Positions 33,901 to 48,900 of a stretch of 64,000 nt of DNA are shown piece by piece; position 1 is the first letter of the stretch; each line of letters opens with the position of its first letter. The notes under the pieces were generated by a model. It was not told the origin of the DNA. It saw nothing but the letters and a program-made list of their open reading frames with translations, and did not search any database. The DNA comes from Ridgeia piscesae. Its lineage: Eukaryota > Annelida > Polychaeta > Sabellida > Siboglinidae. Made by a program: the position numbers and the translations under genes. Where the stretch lies: contig JAODUO010000559.1 of NCBI GenBank assembly GCA_025642075.2, positions 57,501 to 121,500 of the forward strand, in the 5' to 3' direction.

Positions 33901-36900
33901 CGTACGCAGTCAAACTGCATGCGCGACCTCCATCTAGCTTCACCTCAGCTGCGGTGTTATGTCATTGTTTCATACTTGTGTACGTTACAAAACTAGACCG
34001 GTAGTCAGACGTTTTGCTTTGGTTATTACACACATACAGTTCATGCTTCAGTACGTTCCTCTGTTGTTTTAGTTGTCACAAATACAGGGCCAGAATTCAA
34101 AAAAATGTCCAACAGCTGTGGTGATTGTTACGTGAGCTTGACGGACTTGATCGCTAGGCAAACAGTGATGTAATCGATCTATCAATTAACCGCGTTCCAC
34201 CGCAACAAGTGGACTCTGCTGGTGGGAGTCGTTACACAATCAACAGACACGAATGTATTCATTAGTATCTCTTCACATGCCAGTTGAGGTGACACGAAAA
34301 CACACACTGATAAGATACACAAGTGAATGAATACAATGACATGCATACAGTCGCAGGGCCACCACAGACGGACGATTATCGGCTCTAGAAGGCTATGAGA
34401 AAACAGGCCACAAGATGGCAGTATAGTTGTAAACCTGTGAACATAAACGCGCCAGCCTTCACCATGCAAAGTGAACTCATGTTAATCTGAATTACATCAA
34501 ATAGTCGCAGAAATTTAGACAGATTTCTAGTGACATGGGAAAGGTTTGACACAGGATACAAACTGCCCTCTCACTTAGCTGTCTGTGAACACGGTGAAAC
34601 ATGCTACATGCACTTAACTTCCGTAGCAATTTGATCATTTGTTCTCTGAAAATTTTATGCAATTTTCATTGACCTCAATCTTCCAAACTCACATACAGAC
34701 AACGGATTTTATCAGAGGGTAAATCTGAAATGTGAGCAGTTCTGATCCGATGTCAAACCAAGCTACGCGCACCGAAAAGGTGACTAGTGAACATAGTGAT
34801 TTGAGACAGCATCCACATAGAGTATGTCGATACACGTACCTCCTCATTTAGTCCAGACACAAGCAGGACAGGGCCAATCTGAAGCTGGCCCGGAAATCGT
34901 AGTCCCCCTGCGCCAAGTGCAGCCTGGTAACCACCGAGGCCGAACGGAATTGGGCCTGTAGGGAATACAAAACAAGTGTCATAAAGTGATAAAAACACCT
35001 CCCGATGAAGACGGCAATTGCGAGAGTAATCGATGCAGTCTATGCATGCAACTGGAGATGCACTCACCTTGCAAACCTGCGAAACCGGCTGCAACAGAAA
35101 GATACAACTGGTTAAGTCAATGTCGGCAACTTGAAAAACAACTTCTGAATAGAACAAACTTAACTGAAACGGAAAACTGAAATTGTGCAAACATTACCCT
35201 ATTACTTACCATCATTGCCAGTCATCTTTGTCATTTGACGTAAGCAGCAATCAAAGTAAATGTAACTACCCACTTACCTCTCACGCTGAAATCTACAGTA
35301 CTCAAATGCCACTGAATGGCATGACCCACTACTGCCCCCTATTGGCATCTTGCTGAACCTGACACCAACATTCCTCATGCGAACAATGGGTTACGCAGGG
35401 TTACACAAGGGTGATGGCTGAGGTGAAAGCTTGCTTTATCTCTCAACATGACATCCTACGTTTAACCACACACCACAATTTATTTCAAAAATACACAACC
35501 GCAACAGCAGTAGTGCAATAAATTGTTTTCAACTAAGTTAAATTCTACCCTTAACATACACCACTGTATATTTATTTCTATGAAAACTCAACAAATAAAA
35601 AAAAAATCTGACAAAACCCTACTGCATGAGTTTTAGCATGCCTAACACTCTACAGATCTGATACCCAGCTGCAGCAGTTGCCCTGTGGAAGTCTGAAGGG
35701 TTTCATCGACTAGTGAGGACAATTTTGGATAAAAACTGGTTGTGCCTAACCTAATTTTGCAGGTGTCTATAAAATAAGCACTGACTATATAAACACAGTC
35801 ATGTTCAGATGACAGGTCATTCTAGGACGACGGATAAGACCATGGCTAGTTTCAACTGACCCCCAATCTAACGTTAAAAAACATCAGGTCATTCTGGGTT
35901 TTTTAAAGTCAATTTTGCTCCTTGACAGTGACTCTGTATGCTGAAACCTGTCAACACCAGGAAGTGATGTCAGAATTCTTTCACAGGTGTGTCGTGGAAA
36001 ATAGTGTCCTTGGTAAAATGGTGGTAGTTTTGGCATTTTGAAAAAGCTGCCGATAACAACGAAATTTGTTTTATGATGGATTCTCATAGTACATCAATGT
36101 CTTAGTGAAACGGCCCCAGTGCTAATGTGTGTATCCCTTCACTTTGTCACAGGGCAACTGCTGCACCCCATTGACCTCACACACACACACTCACCCGCCC
36201 GCCCACCCGCCCACCCACCCACCCACCGACCCACACACGCAAGGCAAACGTAATAAATAAGTGCAATTGGATTACTACCGTTCGTGGCGGCTAACAGCGG
36301 CGAAGCGTGGAGGGAATTAGTTGGTGGTTCGGTGCCATAAAGCGGCATACCTCCCGCCGTGGCCGCGTCGAACGTGGTTAGTGTGGTCCCAAAACCAGGC
36401 ACAGCGGTGGCGAATGGCGATGCGAACATCCCAGGGGTACCTTAAGACGGTGCGGCGAACGACCGAGGGGAACAACGAGAGACAAAGCATGCTATTAATT
36501 CAAACACAAATCATTGCTACACTAGCGAACCGGGGGCGCAAACAAACGGGGTGCCTATGTGGTGTACGTAACGGTAGCGTCTTTCCGGCACAAGTGGTGG
36601 TCGCTTTCAGGAAGCTTGCCAAGATTGATGCTTGAAAACAGGGCACCGGAACGGGCAAAGTAGAGGAGAACAGCAACAGGTGGGAAGTTCCCATTCACAG
36701 AAGGGGACAAGTGTCTTAAAATCGCACAAATACGATGCCATTAGACTGTCTAGTTAGTAGAAGTCACTCAAAACCAATCAGCTTGCAGCTGTAAATTAAA
36801 TTACTCCAGACAATTAACTGATTCTGCACTTGTTTACTGGGATGATTCTCATGCATGGAATTTTAAGGGAAATCGTTTGTTTGTTGAATTTCAACCTGTT

Positions 36901-39900
36901 GTGTTCAAAACGGTGCAAATGCCAGGGAGTGCAACGTGCTCATCGTGTCGTGGCTTCAAGGGGGTAACTGATTAGTGAATAGGGGTAACAAAGGGGGTAC
37001 TGGAGTGAACAAAGAGGGGTGACCCAACAAGCTACAAGGAAGCAATCAGCTGGGGAAACAACAGGTTAGTAGACAGCGAATGTGAGAAAGCGGTTGGAGC
37101 TAGAGTGAGGCTAGCAACTGTTGGCTGCCAGGCGAGTGAGTCAAGCTACTCCAACAGTACTGGTAAAGCAACAAGAATTGTCGTCAGGAAAGAAACTCTC
37201 AGAACTGTTGGCAACACCAAAACTACTGCTTGCTGTGAAGCGATAATCACTACCCAACTCCCCCATAAAAAGTATGAGAAAATGTCCAAGTTCCCAAGTA
37301 ACGTATTCAAATCTAGCAGAAAGTCTACCAATATACATTTCATAGATTGCTGTTTGGCATTAGCGAGTATAAGGATAACAAAGTTGCATTCTTGTCTACC
37401 TGAAACAAACAGGTTCAATGACTGCTTTCTCGGGCTACATGTCGCACAGAAGAGACTGTAAGTAAGTTGACAAATTTAGCAAGATCAACACATTAAAAAC
37501 GCTCCTGTCATGTTCAATATGTCTATGATACCAGGAGCTAGAGAGACGTCTATTGTGATTCATCGCATCTAGAAACTACACGAGTGTAGACGACAGAAGT
37601 CAGCAGGATAGCATGCAGACAGTCCATGCAAACAGAGATATCCCAAATATGCAAAGATACAGTGGGTGACACCACCGGACAGTCAGCGGTCAGTATAGGT
37701 CAAAGACAAGTCAAAGGTCAAGGTGAAAGTACCGGTAGATGCTGGTTTTGGGATTTTGTTACCATACCAAAACGAGAATTTTTTATTAACTTAACGGGTT
37801 ACAAACTGGAACAATTACCGTATGTGATAACAAGTTACAACAAAATGAACCATTAGTTTAATTGTTGGACGTAACAATTTTCTAGGTGAGGTCAAAGTAA
37901 AAATTAGGATATTTTTATCAATTAAAAATTTTTCTTTTTCAGTTAATGTTTTCAATTTAATGTCATCTGTATGATTTAACTAATAGGACCTTGACCTCAA
38001 CTAGAAATATTCAAAAAAGTAACACTTAAACTACACCATCAACAGTTAACTATGAATGCACAAGGTTCATATTTATGACTGTGAAAATGAATTGAATGTA
38101 ACACTTCAACAGCTCAAGAGATGCTTTGCAATTTCCGACACACACTGTTTTGTAATAACCACATTATAACTCATTCATTGTTTGAAGTTTTGATTCACTG
38201 TTGCTACTCATAATATCTTTTAATTTATTATCACTGCAATCATCATCATCAGCATCATAATCACATGACTCACCACCGCCGAAGCCTGGAGGCAGTGCAT
38301 GAAGTGGCATGGGGTCGTTGTCGCTGCTCGGCAGGCTGGGATTGGTGTAGTCACGGCTCTTGTCATTGTTATACTTCACGTTGAGACACGGCAACTTTGA
38401 GAAGTCGATCCGCAGCGTGCAGCAGCCATTGTAGATGTTCTGACCATTCAGGGACTGCGACACACAAAGCATGGTATCACCATTTGTATTACCACACAGT
38501 TGGTCTGGGAATTATTTTAGTTTGTGCGCTTTTAAAATGTTATTCTTTATAGGCTACGTTAGTATTAATGTTTGTGTATATAGGCTTATGTTTAATTATG
38601 GGAAATCAGCAGGACGTTTTCAAGTAATTTTAGCGATTATTGCAGTGTTGTCACGTATATCTGATTACCCATGGTAACAAGGTATGTTTACTAGAACATT
38701 CCCAATTGCTGGTGGATGTTCTAGATTCCGATCATTAGTGTAAATACATATTTGATATAAACATTGTGCCAGCTATTGTGTAGTTAGTTTGTAACCTCAT
38801 GCATATGCACAGAAAAAGTTGGCTTGCTTTTCTTCAGCTGGGTGAAGGATGACATCATTTGAAACTGACATGTTCATATGATCTAAAAATATCATAAACA
38901 TCACAATGGATTATTACAGTTAACGAGTTATAACATAGCAAAGATAATACTCACCACTTTTGTTGTTTGTGCAGCAATTGGGTCTGAATATTGAATAAGA
39001 GCTTGGAATGTGTCTGCAAAAGAAACAAAACAAGGTGTTCTTTCTGAATTTTCAGATATTAAAGTTTATGGAATAAAATATGTAAACACAAACAACACAT
39101 ATTGCTTATATGCAAACATCACACAAACCTCACTGAAAAGGTTCACCAGGTGGCGCTTGAGTTTAGTAATTTCAAATTAGTCACCAGATGGCGATACATA
39201 CACCTCTAACAAACCTGTTTCTGCATTAGACACCTATTGTTGATTGAATATTTATTACCCAGAATGGCAGAGGATAATTTCTGGCACCATAGGGAAACTA
39301 CCACAACAACAAACAAAGTCCCAACAATTGTACAGTATTTCTGTTAGGTTAACCCAGCTGGCCCCAAAATTTCCCAATCCCAGGAATATTGCCCAAATGT
39401 GAGCCAATTTACCATATCGAGTAAAAAAAAGATTGAAAATTGAAATTTGTGTGTAAATTTGTAATTTCTCCACGTGCACATACAACGAGGATAAAGCCAT
39501 AAAATTTAATTTTGGCGGTTCCATGTGCCAATGACGACTTTTGCCTGTCCCCGTGTATGACTAGCTAAATGATTTTGCTTGTTGCGCCTCTGAGCTTGAA
39601 TATTTTTTAGGATTTAGGTTCTATAGAAGTTTTACAATTATTATAAAATACTTTATCAAGATTTGAGAGAATATAGCTTGCTTTTTTGTTAGCAATTAAT
39701 TTCTACATTCTTTGAATGTCAACGAGATGTGCTGAAACATCAGTTCCACTAGACTGGCGGCGCAGTAATGAGACAACATCATGTGACACTGTGTCACGAG
39801 TCAATAGATGCATTATTCATGTCTGCTGTGGCAGCGATGACATAAACTACTTCCTCTAGCCACCAGCGCACTCAACCCATTTACATGGGCAGAAACGTCG

Positions 39901-42900
39901 CATAAACTATCAACTTTTCTTAGACAGCCCCTCATTGGTGAAGCCACAATTTGCATAGATCTTGTTTGTGGTAATAAACTGGACAAAGGTGGTGATGTCC
40001 TGCCCTGTGAGAGGGGTTGGGTGGTGGAATAGAACGCTCATTACAGAAGGGCCTGAACAGCAGTGAACGATCAATGGTTAACAGATCCACACTGATGATT
40101 GCCTGTCACTTACTGGGCTGTTAAAAATGGGATGGCATTTAGCTGAAACATTTGCCACATGAGACTAATCCATTTTACTGCAACATGCAACTGTGCACAC
40201 ATTCATACGTTTGCTAATGACACACTTGCATACTGGTTTGACAGAGAGGAAATGTCCGTTGATGACACTAATGGACGCCAGATTGGTGGTTCATGAATTA
40301 CAATATTAAAGTGGAATTTTTTTTATATTTTAGTAACTTAATCTTACTATGTATTATCATATTTTAGTAGAGTACCTTTTTATGTTAGCACATTGTCTTA
40401 TTGATAACATTTATTTACCTGTATTTAAAAATATTTATATTTTAATTATTTTATTACATTTTTTTAAATTAATTATTAGGACTTTTTAGGATCATAATTG
40501 AAATAAGTGTACTTTTGTGTGCTTTAATGTGTTATCCTCGGTAATATTATACATATATGTGTATTGTTTAGTTGCTTTTGCACTGACATTATTTATTTGC
40601 ATGTATATATATTTACCAAATAAACTCAATCAACTTTCCCCTTCCCTCCATTCCTATGTCCCATTTCCCATCATTTTCTCACTCCCTACTGCTCTCTTTT
40701 CCCTCCCTCCCTTCCTTCCAACTTCTTCATTCCGGTAACAACCACCACAAACGGCTGTGTACTGTACTCCATCCAGATACAGAACTTGTGCTAACAAACC
40801 GTGAGGGACAGTGTACAGTCAGCACCAACAACAACATGACCAGAACACATCAATTAGACAAGTGAATTCTTATTGCACTCACTGATAAAGCCATTATTGG
40901 GACAGCTATTAACACTCATTAGCATTCTTCACAAATGCCACCTTTATCTATATATACATCTAGTTTTTCTGGAAAATGCCATAATTAGAGTCACTACAGA
41001 GATAAGATACAATCAACATCAATTAATACATCAGTCATCCATCAAAGGAATTTATCTGATACAGGTTTCAACATCAGACATAAATCAATTATTGTGACAT
41101 TTGTCTGTGGACAAGGAGACTGTCTGGGGAATGGGAGACATGAAAGTGTCTGTTGGACAGCACAGTCCACTGTGGTCATTGATCCACTCATTCCACTGTC
41201 CACTAGGTGGTCACTGATCTGTCATATGGTGCCATCCATTAATCTAATGTCTCAGGCTAAGCTGCTATCCACAGGGACAAGATTTGACCTCTGAGCAGTC
41301 TTCGCCTGATAAGTGATATGAAACATGACAGTAAATTACACTGACACATGAATTTGCATGAAAGTGTCATCATTACTCATGCCCTAACTATCACACCGGG
41401 TTATCATTTAGCTGTGCAGAATTCAACAATTTCTGAGATCTGAAAGGGCACCCACCGTGCACAGCAGACACAAAGTAATGCCATGAGTCCATTGCTTGCA
41501 TTTATTAGAAACAATAATTTTCATGAAACGCATTTTAAAAGTTCTTTGGACTTATATTAATTATTATTTTTCCCCAACAGTTTATTCACTGTTCTCATTA
41601 ATTTTTAAACATTACACAGCTACACTAAAGTAAAACTGTTGGCATGTGCTTGAAATAACAACATTCACAAACTGACAATGGAAAGTGATTGTTTTCTTTC
41701 AATCATACAGCCCCAGTCAGCACTTGGCCGTGGCTAGTCTACTTCTACACACAAGTCTGTTGCATAACAACATTACACGGAGGTACCGTGCTACAGAAAA
41801 GAGCTGTTTCACCTACGTCCCAAAAGAAAACAGTTTTGTTTCTCATAAAACAATTACGTTTTCAGACAGGACAAGAGATTTTAATTATACAATATATAAC
41901 ATTCACAGGACACATAAAATAAAGAAATCATTCACAGAAACAATTAAACCGCTGTACACATGCACAGTGAGAACAGGGATGACATGAAAGGGAACTTACT
42001 GTTTTTACTGAAGGTGACAATCTTCAGCACTTGGCCATATTTCGAGAAGATCTGGAACAAAAACAATCCATTCTAAACGCCACATGAAAAAAATGCCAAA
42101 AAACAGCCAACTACCATAGTTAAGCTAACATTTACATAAGGAATGCAGCATGTTTTTATTCATCTAAAATGAAAGTAATGTTTGTGTCGCAATGACTGCA
42201 TGTTAGCCATTTTCGTGGACAATGGATTGCTCACTTCATGAGTCATGTTATGGATGACAGTGTGGTCTGTCCTACTGTAGTAGAGCACACAACTGACAAG
42301 TCAACAAAAGGTACACATTGACCCCGTGTGGGATCATTTACTTCCTCTACATAGACACCATGTCAAAGAGCCCAAGTGACGCTTCCAAAGGAACCGCTGG
42401 TCAAATCACAAACAGCAGCAGCAAATGAAACTCGCTGTAACTATGCTGCTACTCATTGTATGTAGTTGAAGCAAAATGTTGGGAATACAGAATTTATTGG
42501 CAACCACATAACAATTTAAATTCCATAAATTTTTAACCCTCACAATAATACCATAATTCTAAATGTATATATTCTAGAAAATCTTAAATGGCAGGCAGGT
42601 CAGCTACACCCAAGTTTTGAAAAGGCATCAGGTCGACTTGACCCCAGTCTCCCCGACTTACGTGGTATGTTGTAGCAGGCTGTATTTTATTTGTTATCGG
42701 TAGACTTGTACCTGTTTCAGAATGTCGATGGTGACTGGGTAGAGCATGTGTTCAATGATGACCCGTAGGACCGTCTTCGGCTCGTCCATGCTGCCGGCCA
42801 GAGACTGGGCAGCCTGCAGCGCCGCCTGGGCTCCCATGTTCTGAAGCAGCCAACACACTCACTGACACACTACACAGACAACACACTCTCACTGACACAC

Positions 42901-45900
42901 TACACAGACAACACACTCACTGACGCACTACACAGACAACACACTCTCACTGACACACTACACAGACAACACACTCACTGACGCACTACACAGACAACAC
43001 ACTCACTGACACACTACACAGACAACACACTCACTGACACACTACACAGACAACACACTCACTGACACACTACACAGACAACACACTCTCACTGACACAC
43101 TACACAGACAACACACCTCACTGACACACTACACAGACAACACACTCTCACTGACACACTACACAGACAACACACTCTCACTGACACACTACACAGACAA
43201 CACACTCACTGACACACTACACAGACAACACACTCTCACTGACACACTACACAGACAACACACTCTCACTGACACACTACACAGACAACACACTCTCACT
43301 GACACACTACACAGACAACACACTCACTGACGCACTACACAGACAACCCACTCTCACTGACGCACTACACACCTCCACTATCGTCACGTCATCAATAAAT
43401 AAACAACATCAACATTTAATGTGACACAACAGCTACAAAAAATAAATAAAGCCGAACAAACATAGGACATTTAGTTCACACAGTTAGTTTAAGTGATGCT
43501 AGCGTCAAAGGTTTGTTGCTTTCACATTTTAGTCCATGATTACTACATAGTTACAACATTTCCGGGTGTGTATGTTCGGTGTAATTATAAAGGTGGCTAT
43601 CTTGTTCAATCTACATGAAAAATTCAATGAGACCCCCTAAAGTGGTTGTAAATTAGAAGCAGGCCGTGTTCATTTACAATGCTGGCGGGTACAAGAGAAC
43701 TACATCTCTGTCAGACTACACACCTTCAATGTGTGTTTACTCAATGGGCAACCTTTGCATCGTAATATTACAAATAAATCAGCTGAATCGATTCCCATTG
43801 ATTGCTGACACATCGCATTAGGAATCTGACTTCACTGGTTAACCACATCGTTGTTTGCAAATTTTTGTTTATTTCATGCAGACGCTGTGGCATATGGAAA
43901 CCAAGTGAGGCGACAACAGACAGCGTTTTGTTGACAACACCCCCACTTGACATACATCTATTATTTACACCCGACGCCATAAATATTAATTATTCCTTCA
44001 AGTTGACACTCGTTTCACAATGCTCTGTGTCAATTATTAATTCACCGCCATATGTCAAAACCATCAATGCTACAGGTGGCATTTGTTGCTAGCACGAGAA
44101 CAATCACAAAGGGGGCGCCATTAACTCCTATGCACAGACCGCATTTGTCGATTTGCTGATTTTATCGAACCAAATAGTTGACAGGAGGATTACATTTATA
44201 TGTTACTGTATGTGTCTGAAAATTCAGCAGGGACCAATTATCTGGTCCATTTATTGATTGCATACACATATAGCAATGACTGTAAGCGTGCAACACACCA
44301 GAGGGAGTGGCAGCTGGCACATCAGACGATTCACCTGCAGGACAACCAGATAACTCAACGTGGCGTCACCAACACCACTGTCACTAGACGCGAATGTGTC
44401 ACAGCATGAAACTCAGGTGTGCACCTGTTACTTTTTCTGCGCTCTCCCCCAAAGTAGCATTTTGTCAAATTGGATTCAACTTAAATATATAGGGCATAAA
44501 ACGCCTTAAACTGTACCTTGACCTCAGATGGGTATAATGGGCTGATTTTGTTATAACAGCTGCACTGCAATTTCTGACCCGATCACAGGTGTGTATAGGT
44601 GTAATATTAGGTATATCAAGTGACATGGGTGCACCTACATAGCCAGTGCATCCTATACGACCTTTGACCAAAGAGTGCCCTACATTTCACAGGTGAACAA
44701 CAAACAATGGTTGTTGACACTTCCCCATGCTTGGCCTTTACAGGCACAGGTGAATCAATAACTGTATCACAAAACCGTAACCAGTATACTCGAGATAAAT
44801 AAATCTACACTGAGCCGACACGGACATCGGCGTTAATATTACAGTTATCAGAAGATTGTGTTTATGCTCGTCTACAAGTAAAACAGGTGTGTGGGCGCTA
44901 CAGTGACACGGCAAATATTTGCAAAAACGACAAAACTAATGAACAGAGTGCCCGTAACTACTTATGCAAACACAGCGCTAGTGCATACAGCATCTGTCAC
45001 CTTCAGGGAGAATCAAAGGGTCCAGCAGAGAATAGAGATGAACATGTCCAGACTAGAACGTGCCAAATTTAGTGCTTGTCACGCATGAGTGATAATGGGT
45101 TAATGTACTTGGAAAACAGCATTTTTCTAGACAGAAAAACATGTCAGAATATAAGATGCCATTTCAAAGAGTTGTGTGGCATGTAATATCTGGTACTGTC
45201 ACTGTATTTTACTGTCAACCCCTAAATCCATACAGGTATGTGTCCATTGTGGACCTTCTTTCCAAAAAGCCACAAAAACAACTGTGAATTTCTAAACAGT
45301 TCTATGGTTGCAGTAAGTCCTCATTAAATGGCTTTTGTAAGATAATGAGGTAGTGATTCTCGGAATGGCCACAGAGGTTCAATCAACATAAACATAATTA
45401 TATGTTAGCGATCGTGTAAAGTCCACAAACTCCGCAGCATTACCATTAAATATGGGTAGGTTTGATCGTCACCATGTATCATGGGGAAATAAACTGCCAC
45501 AGCACCACCACTGTGTGGAAAACACACTAATGCACAAAGGTATTTTGGTGGATTATCAGGAGTGGGTGGTGGTTTATATTTGTTACCGACTTGGCTATCA
45601 ACTCACCTGACTGGATGATTCAACCTTGAGCTCTTCGTGGTTGGAGAACTGTATGTAGACCGTGCGGCCACGCACCTGGGGTGGCCGGTCAGCGTAGTAG
45701 TTGACCATGGCCTGGGCACTGGCAATGTCGCCCATCTCAAGGAGTGCCTGTGGGCAGCAAGAGGTAACATTTACTCTGATTGTAGGAACAACTCTTGATT
45801 GTATGAGAAGAAGCCTAAGATGTAGTCATAACAAAGGCACGCGTCAGAATGTCCAACTTTTAAAATCACGAAACCTGTAATTAATTAATTTACACATAGC

Positions 45901-48900
45901 CTTACAAATGAAACATACATAATCTAACAATAACAATAACTGCGAAAACACATAACCAGAAACACCAAAACATTACAGTTACAAATGCAGGATGTTGCAT
46001 GGTGGTGGTGGGGGGTGTTTGAAAGACATAACATTGTAACATCAAGTCACCACTACACTTGTAACACTGCAGAAACACACTGCAACTTAACCACCACTTC
46101 ATGTAATGACTAATTACAAAGGCAATCAGCCAGGCTGCTCTTAATGTGTCTCTGATGGGTCATTACAGGAGATCTAGAGTCCAGGGCCACTAATCTCCTC
46201 TGGTCAGACTCAGCAGTAAGAGTAAGATTCATCTAGTTGCTGTCCAGGCCAGCAGGTCATAACACCAGACAGGAAGCAGCAATCACACAGGGCAACACAA
46301 CATAGCTTAGTTTCCAAGCCATTGGGAAAATCAATTGAGCCCTGTCTGCCTCCACGGAAACACATCTACCAACCGAACACACCTAGAGTAAAATTCCAAA
46401 TGTTTCGGTATAGCTCATTTTTCAAAAGCATAATTGGTCATAAAATTTACAGGCATCACTATGCTGCAGGTTTATGATGATTGGATCACAGCCATCAGAG
46501 GTTTCTCGTCTCTCACAGGCAGACTCAGCCTTGCAAACTCTTCACTCCAGTCACAGTAAATGTCCACATGCCACAGCCCAGCTGGATGCTGGACTGGTTT
46601 CAAGTGATGAATAACTGAATACTAAGTTTATGATGTGTAATGACCTGGAGCTGCTTTGTAACCGTGTCAACAAACGCCTTGTCAGGGGTGTTAATGTGAG
46701 GACTTTTGGGGTCAGCACTGTTAGTGCCAGGTGTGGGTGTGACAAGAAACAAGAAACAGTGCAATACCAAGCAGCACACTCCCGGTGTAGTTGAAGCAAC
46801 ATAACATCTACTCACTGTTGGAAATCTAAATTTTTTGATTTAGTGTTTTATTACCACAAAGACAACAAACATCTAGGCTACTTAGCAAAAGGGACATCCA
46901 TCACAACGTACCCTGTACTGGTGACCAAATTACATCTAGCTATTTGTCTGGTATCAGCTCGTGGACTTATTTGTCCAACATGGTTGCCAGCAATGAGAAT
47001 GTTTAGAATTTGTTTGTAGTATTCTGTTTACCATTGTTGTTATGTAAATTGTTGTTCATCTGCTGTTGGATTAATGTTTCACATCAGCTGTTAATCATTA
47101 CAGGAAGATGCAGTCCCTAAACACTTGGTACAAATGTTATGATGCCCTTTGTCCACCTTGGCAAAATTCCAATAAACCTTTATCATATTTATCACCACAT
47201 CTCTCTGGGGGTGTTTTCTTACCACTCAGGGTGGAGGGTGAACTGATGAAATGACAACCTGTTGCTCCCATCCAACCCCACCCAGCCCACCCCCACCCTT
47301 TCCCTAAGGCAGGGGTACAATCAGAAAACCAACAAGGCTTATCATAAGTGGCCACTGGAGAAATATATTACAGGAGGAGCAATCTTTCACTTGGCTGTGT
47401 GGTCTGTCAGCACCACTTCCCATGGGTACTTAGCAGATCATGCATCAAGCTGACAAGACATCTATCAACCAGGCCACTGGGCCAGAGATGTTTGCAGCAT
47501 CACAGGGAATGGAAGCCAGCATAGTAACATGGGACAATCCATGAGATCTTAATGTGAACAGGTTTAATTTAGCATAGCTGCAGCACTGTTAAATTGTGGA
47601 ACACAGAGCACCAGTGATAACTCTCCAAGTGTACATACAATTCACAAATTAGATGTATTGTTCTCTTTCTTGTGCTCAAATGAAACGTGGCAAATTATGG
47701 CAACTGCTAGGGGATCACCACGCCTATGTCTGATCAGTAAGCGAACTGTGAAATCTTTCCAAATCAATACAAAACACCCTAAGTTTTGTTTGACAAATAC
47801 ATCACTACATTACAATTTGTGATTGATATTGGAATTTTGTTTGCTGCAAAATATACACAACCTATTCTTATTTTTTATTAAAATCTGACCATTCGCTGTA
47901 CTAGACTGACAATCATCTTCACACATCTGTAACAATGAGCCATGTAAGTATATCATTCAAAATAACATGCCACTGCATTAGCATAAAAGTTAGAGCCCAT
48001 GTCTGCCATCAATACATGCAGTGTGGTGGCCAGTATTAAGTGTTCCATTCCAGCAGGCAGTCACAGCCATGGGAGAATACTAACAATCTATGTCTTTGTG
48101 CTGACTGCAGTATGCCTGTTTACCCATGCAGCAGCAATAGAAACAGGAGATGCCTGTAAGATACAGGTTTACCTGGTACACAGAGGTCAGATCACATCAA
48201 GACAACCGTCTCAGATCTGCATTCACTCAGTGTTCACAAGTAATCAGACCATCGAGGTTAGTTTCTTCAGTTTAATTCCACGACACCTTCTCTGGGTTCT
48301 TTGGTAATGCGGCTGGGTGACTTCCGCAGCGGCTTCACAGAGTCGACTGCCTTTATTACGACAAGTGACACGTCAGATTAATTTTGTTTTGCTGGGTGCC
48401 AGTTACTTACTTCTTTTTAAATTACACTGGCTGCTAATGCTAATATTAAACCTTAATATTAAGCCACAATCAGTAAGGAATTTTTTGCCACACCTCAAGA
48501 CCCCATAGATTATGTATTCACACATATGATTTGACTAGAAAATTTATGAACGACACGCATACGTACAAAATGGCAGGTAACCATCATGCCATGATAAGGT
48601 ACACAATTACCCGTGTGGGATGTTTGATTTCTCCATGCTTTGACAGTATGACACAACCCAGAAGGGACTTATGAGTGTCATTCAAATGTTACATGATTCC
48701 AATGAGTGTGTGTTATTCAAATGTCACAAGATTCCAATGTCTTTCTGTAAGTCTGGCACCCAGCCAGGGGACACAACAAAGTCACACCCAATGTTAATTC
48801 AGTTTCTGGTTTGGCTGGGCCTGAGCTTTGAAATAATATCTCCTGGGCAGGAGACCAGCAAACACTGCACTGTTGATTCACCACTTAACACTCAATCAAC

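Larger units (their letters stand above)
29481..34839. other. PTBP introns 11-17: nothing further recognised
   Basis: Between the exons listed, the introns are AT-rich and hold no recognised gene, transposon or RNA apart from the (TA)n run and CU-rich sites given separately. Confidence 0.5.
36441..42711. other. PTBP introns 5-8: nothing further recognised
   Basis: Apart from exons 6-8, this span holds AT-rich intron, a CT-rich plus-strand stretch near 40630-40730 and no recognised gene, RNA or transposon. Confidence 0.5.
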
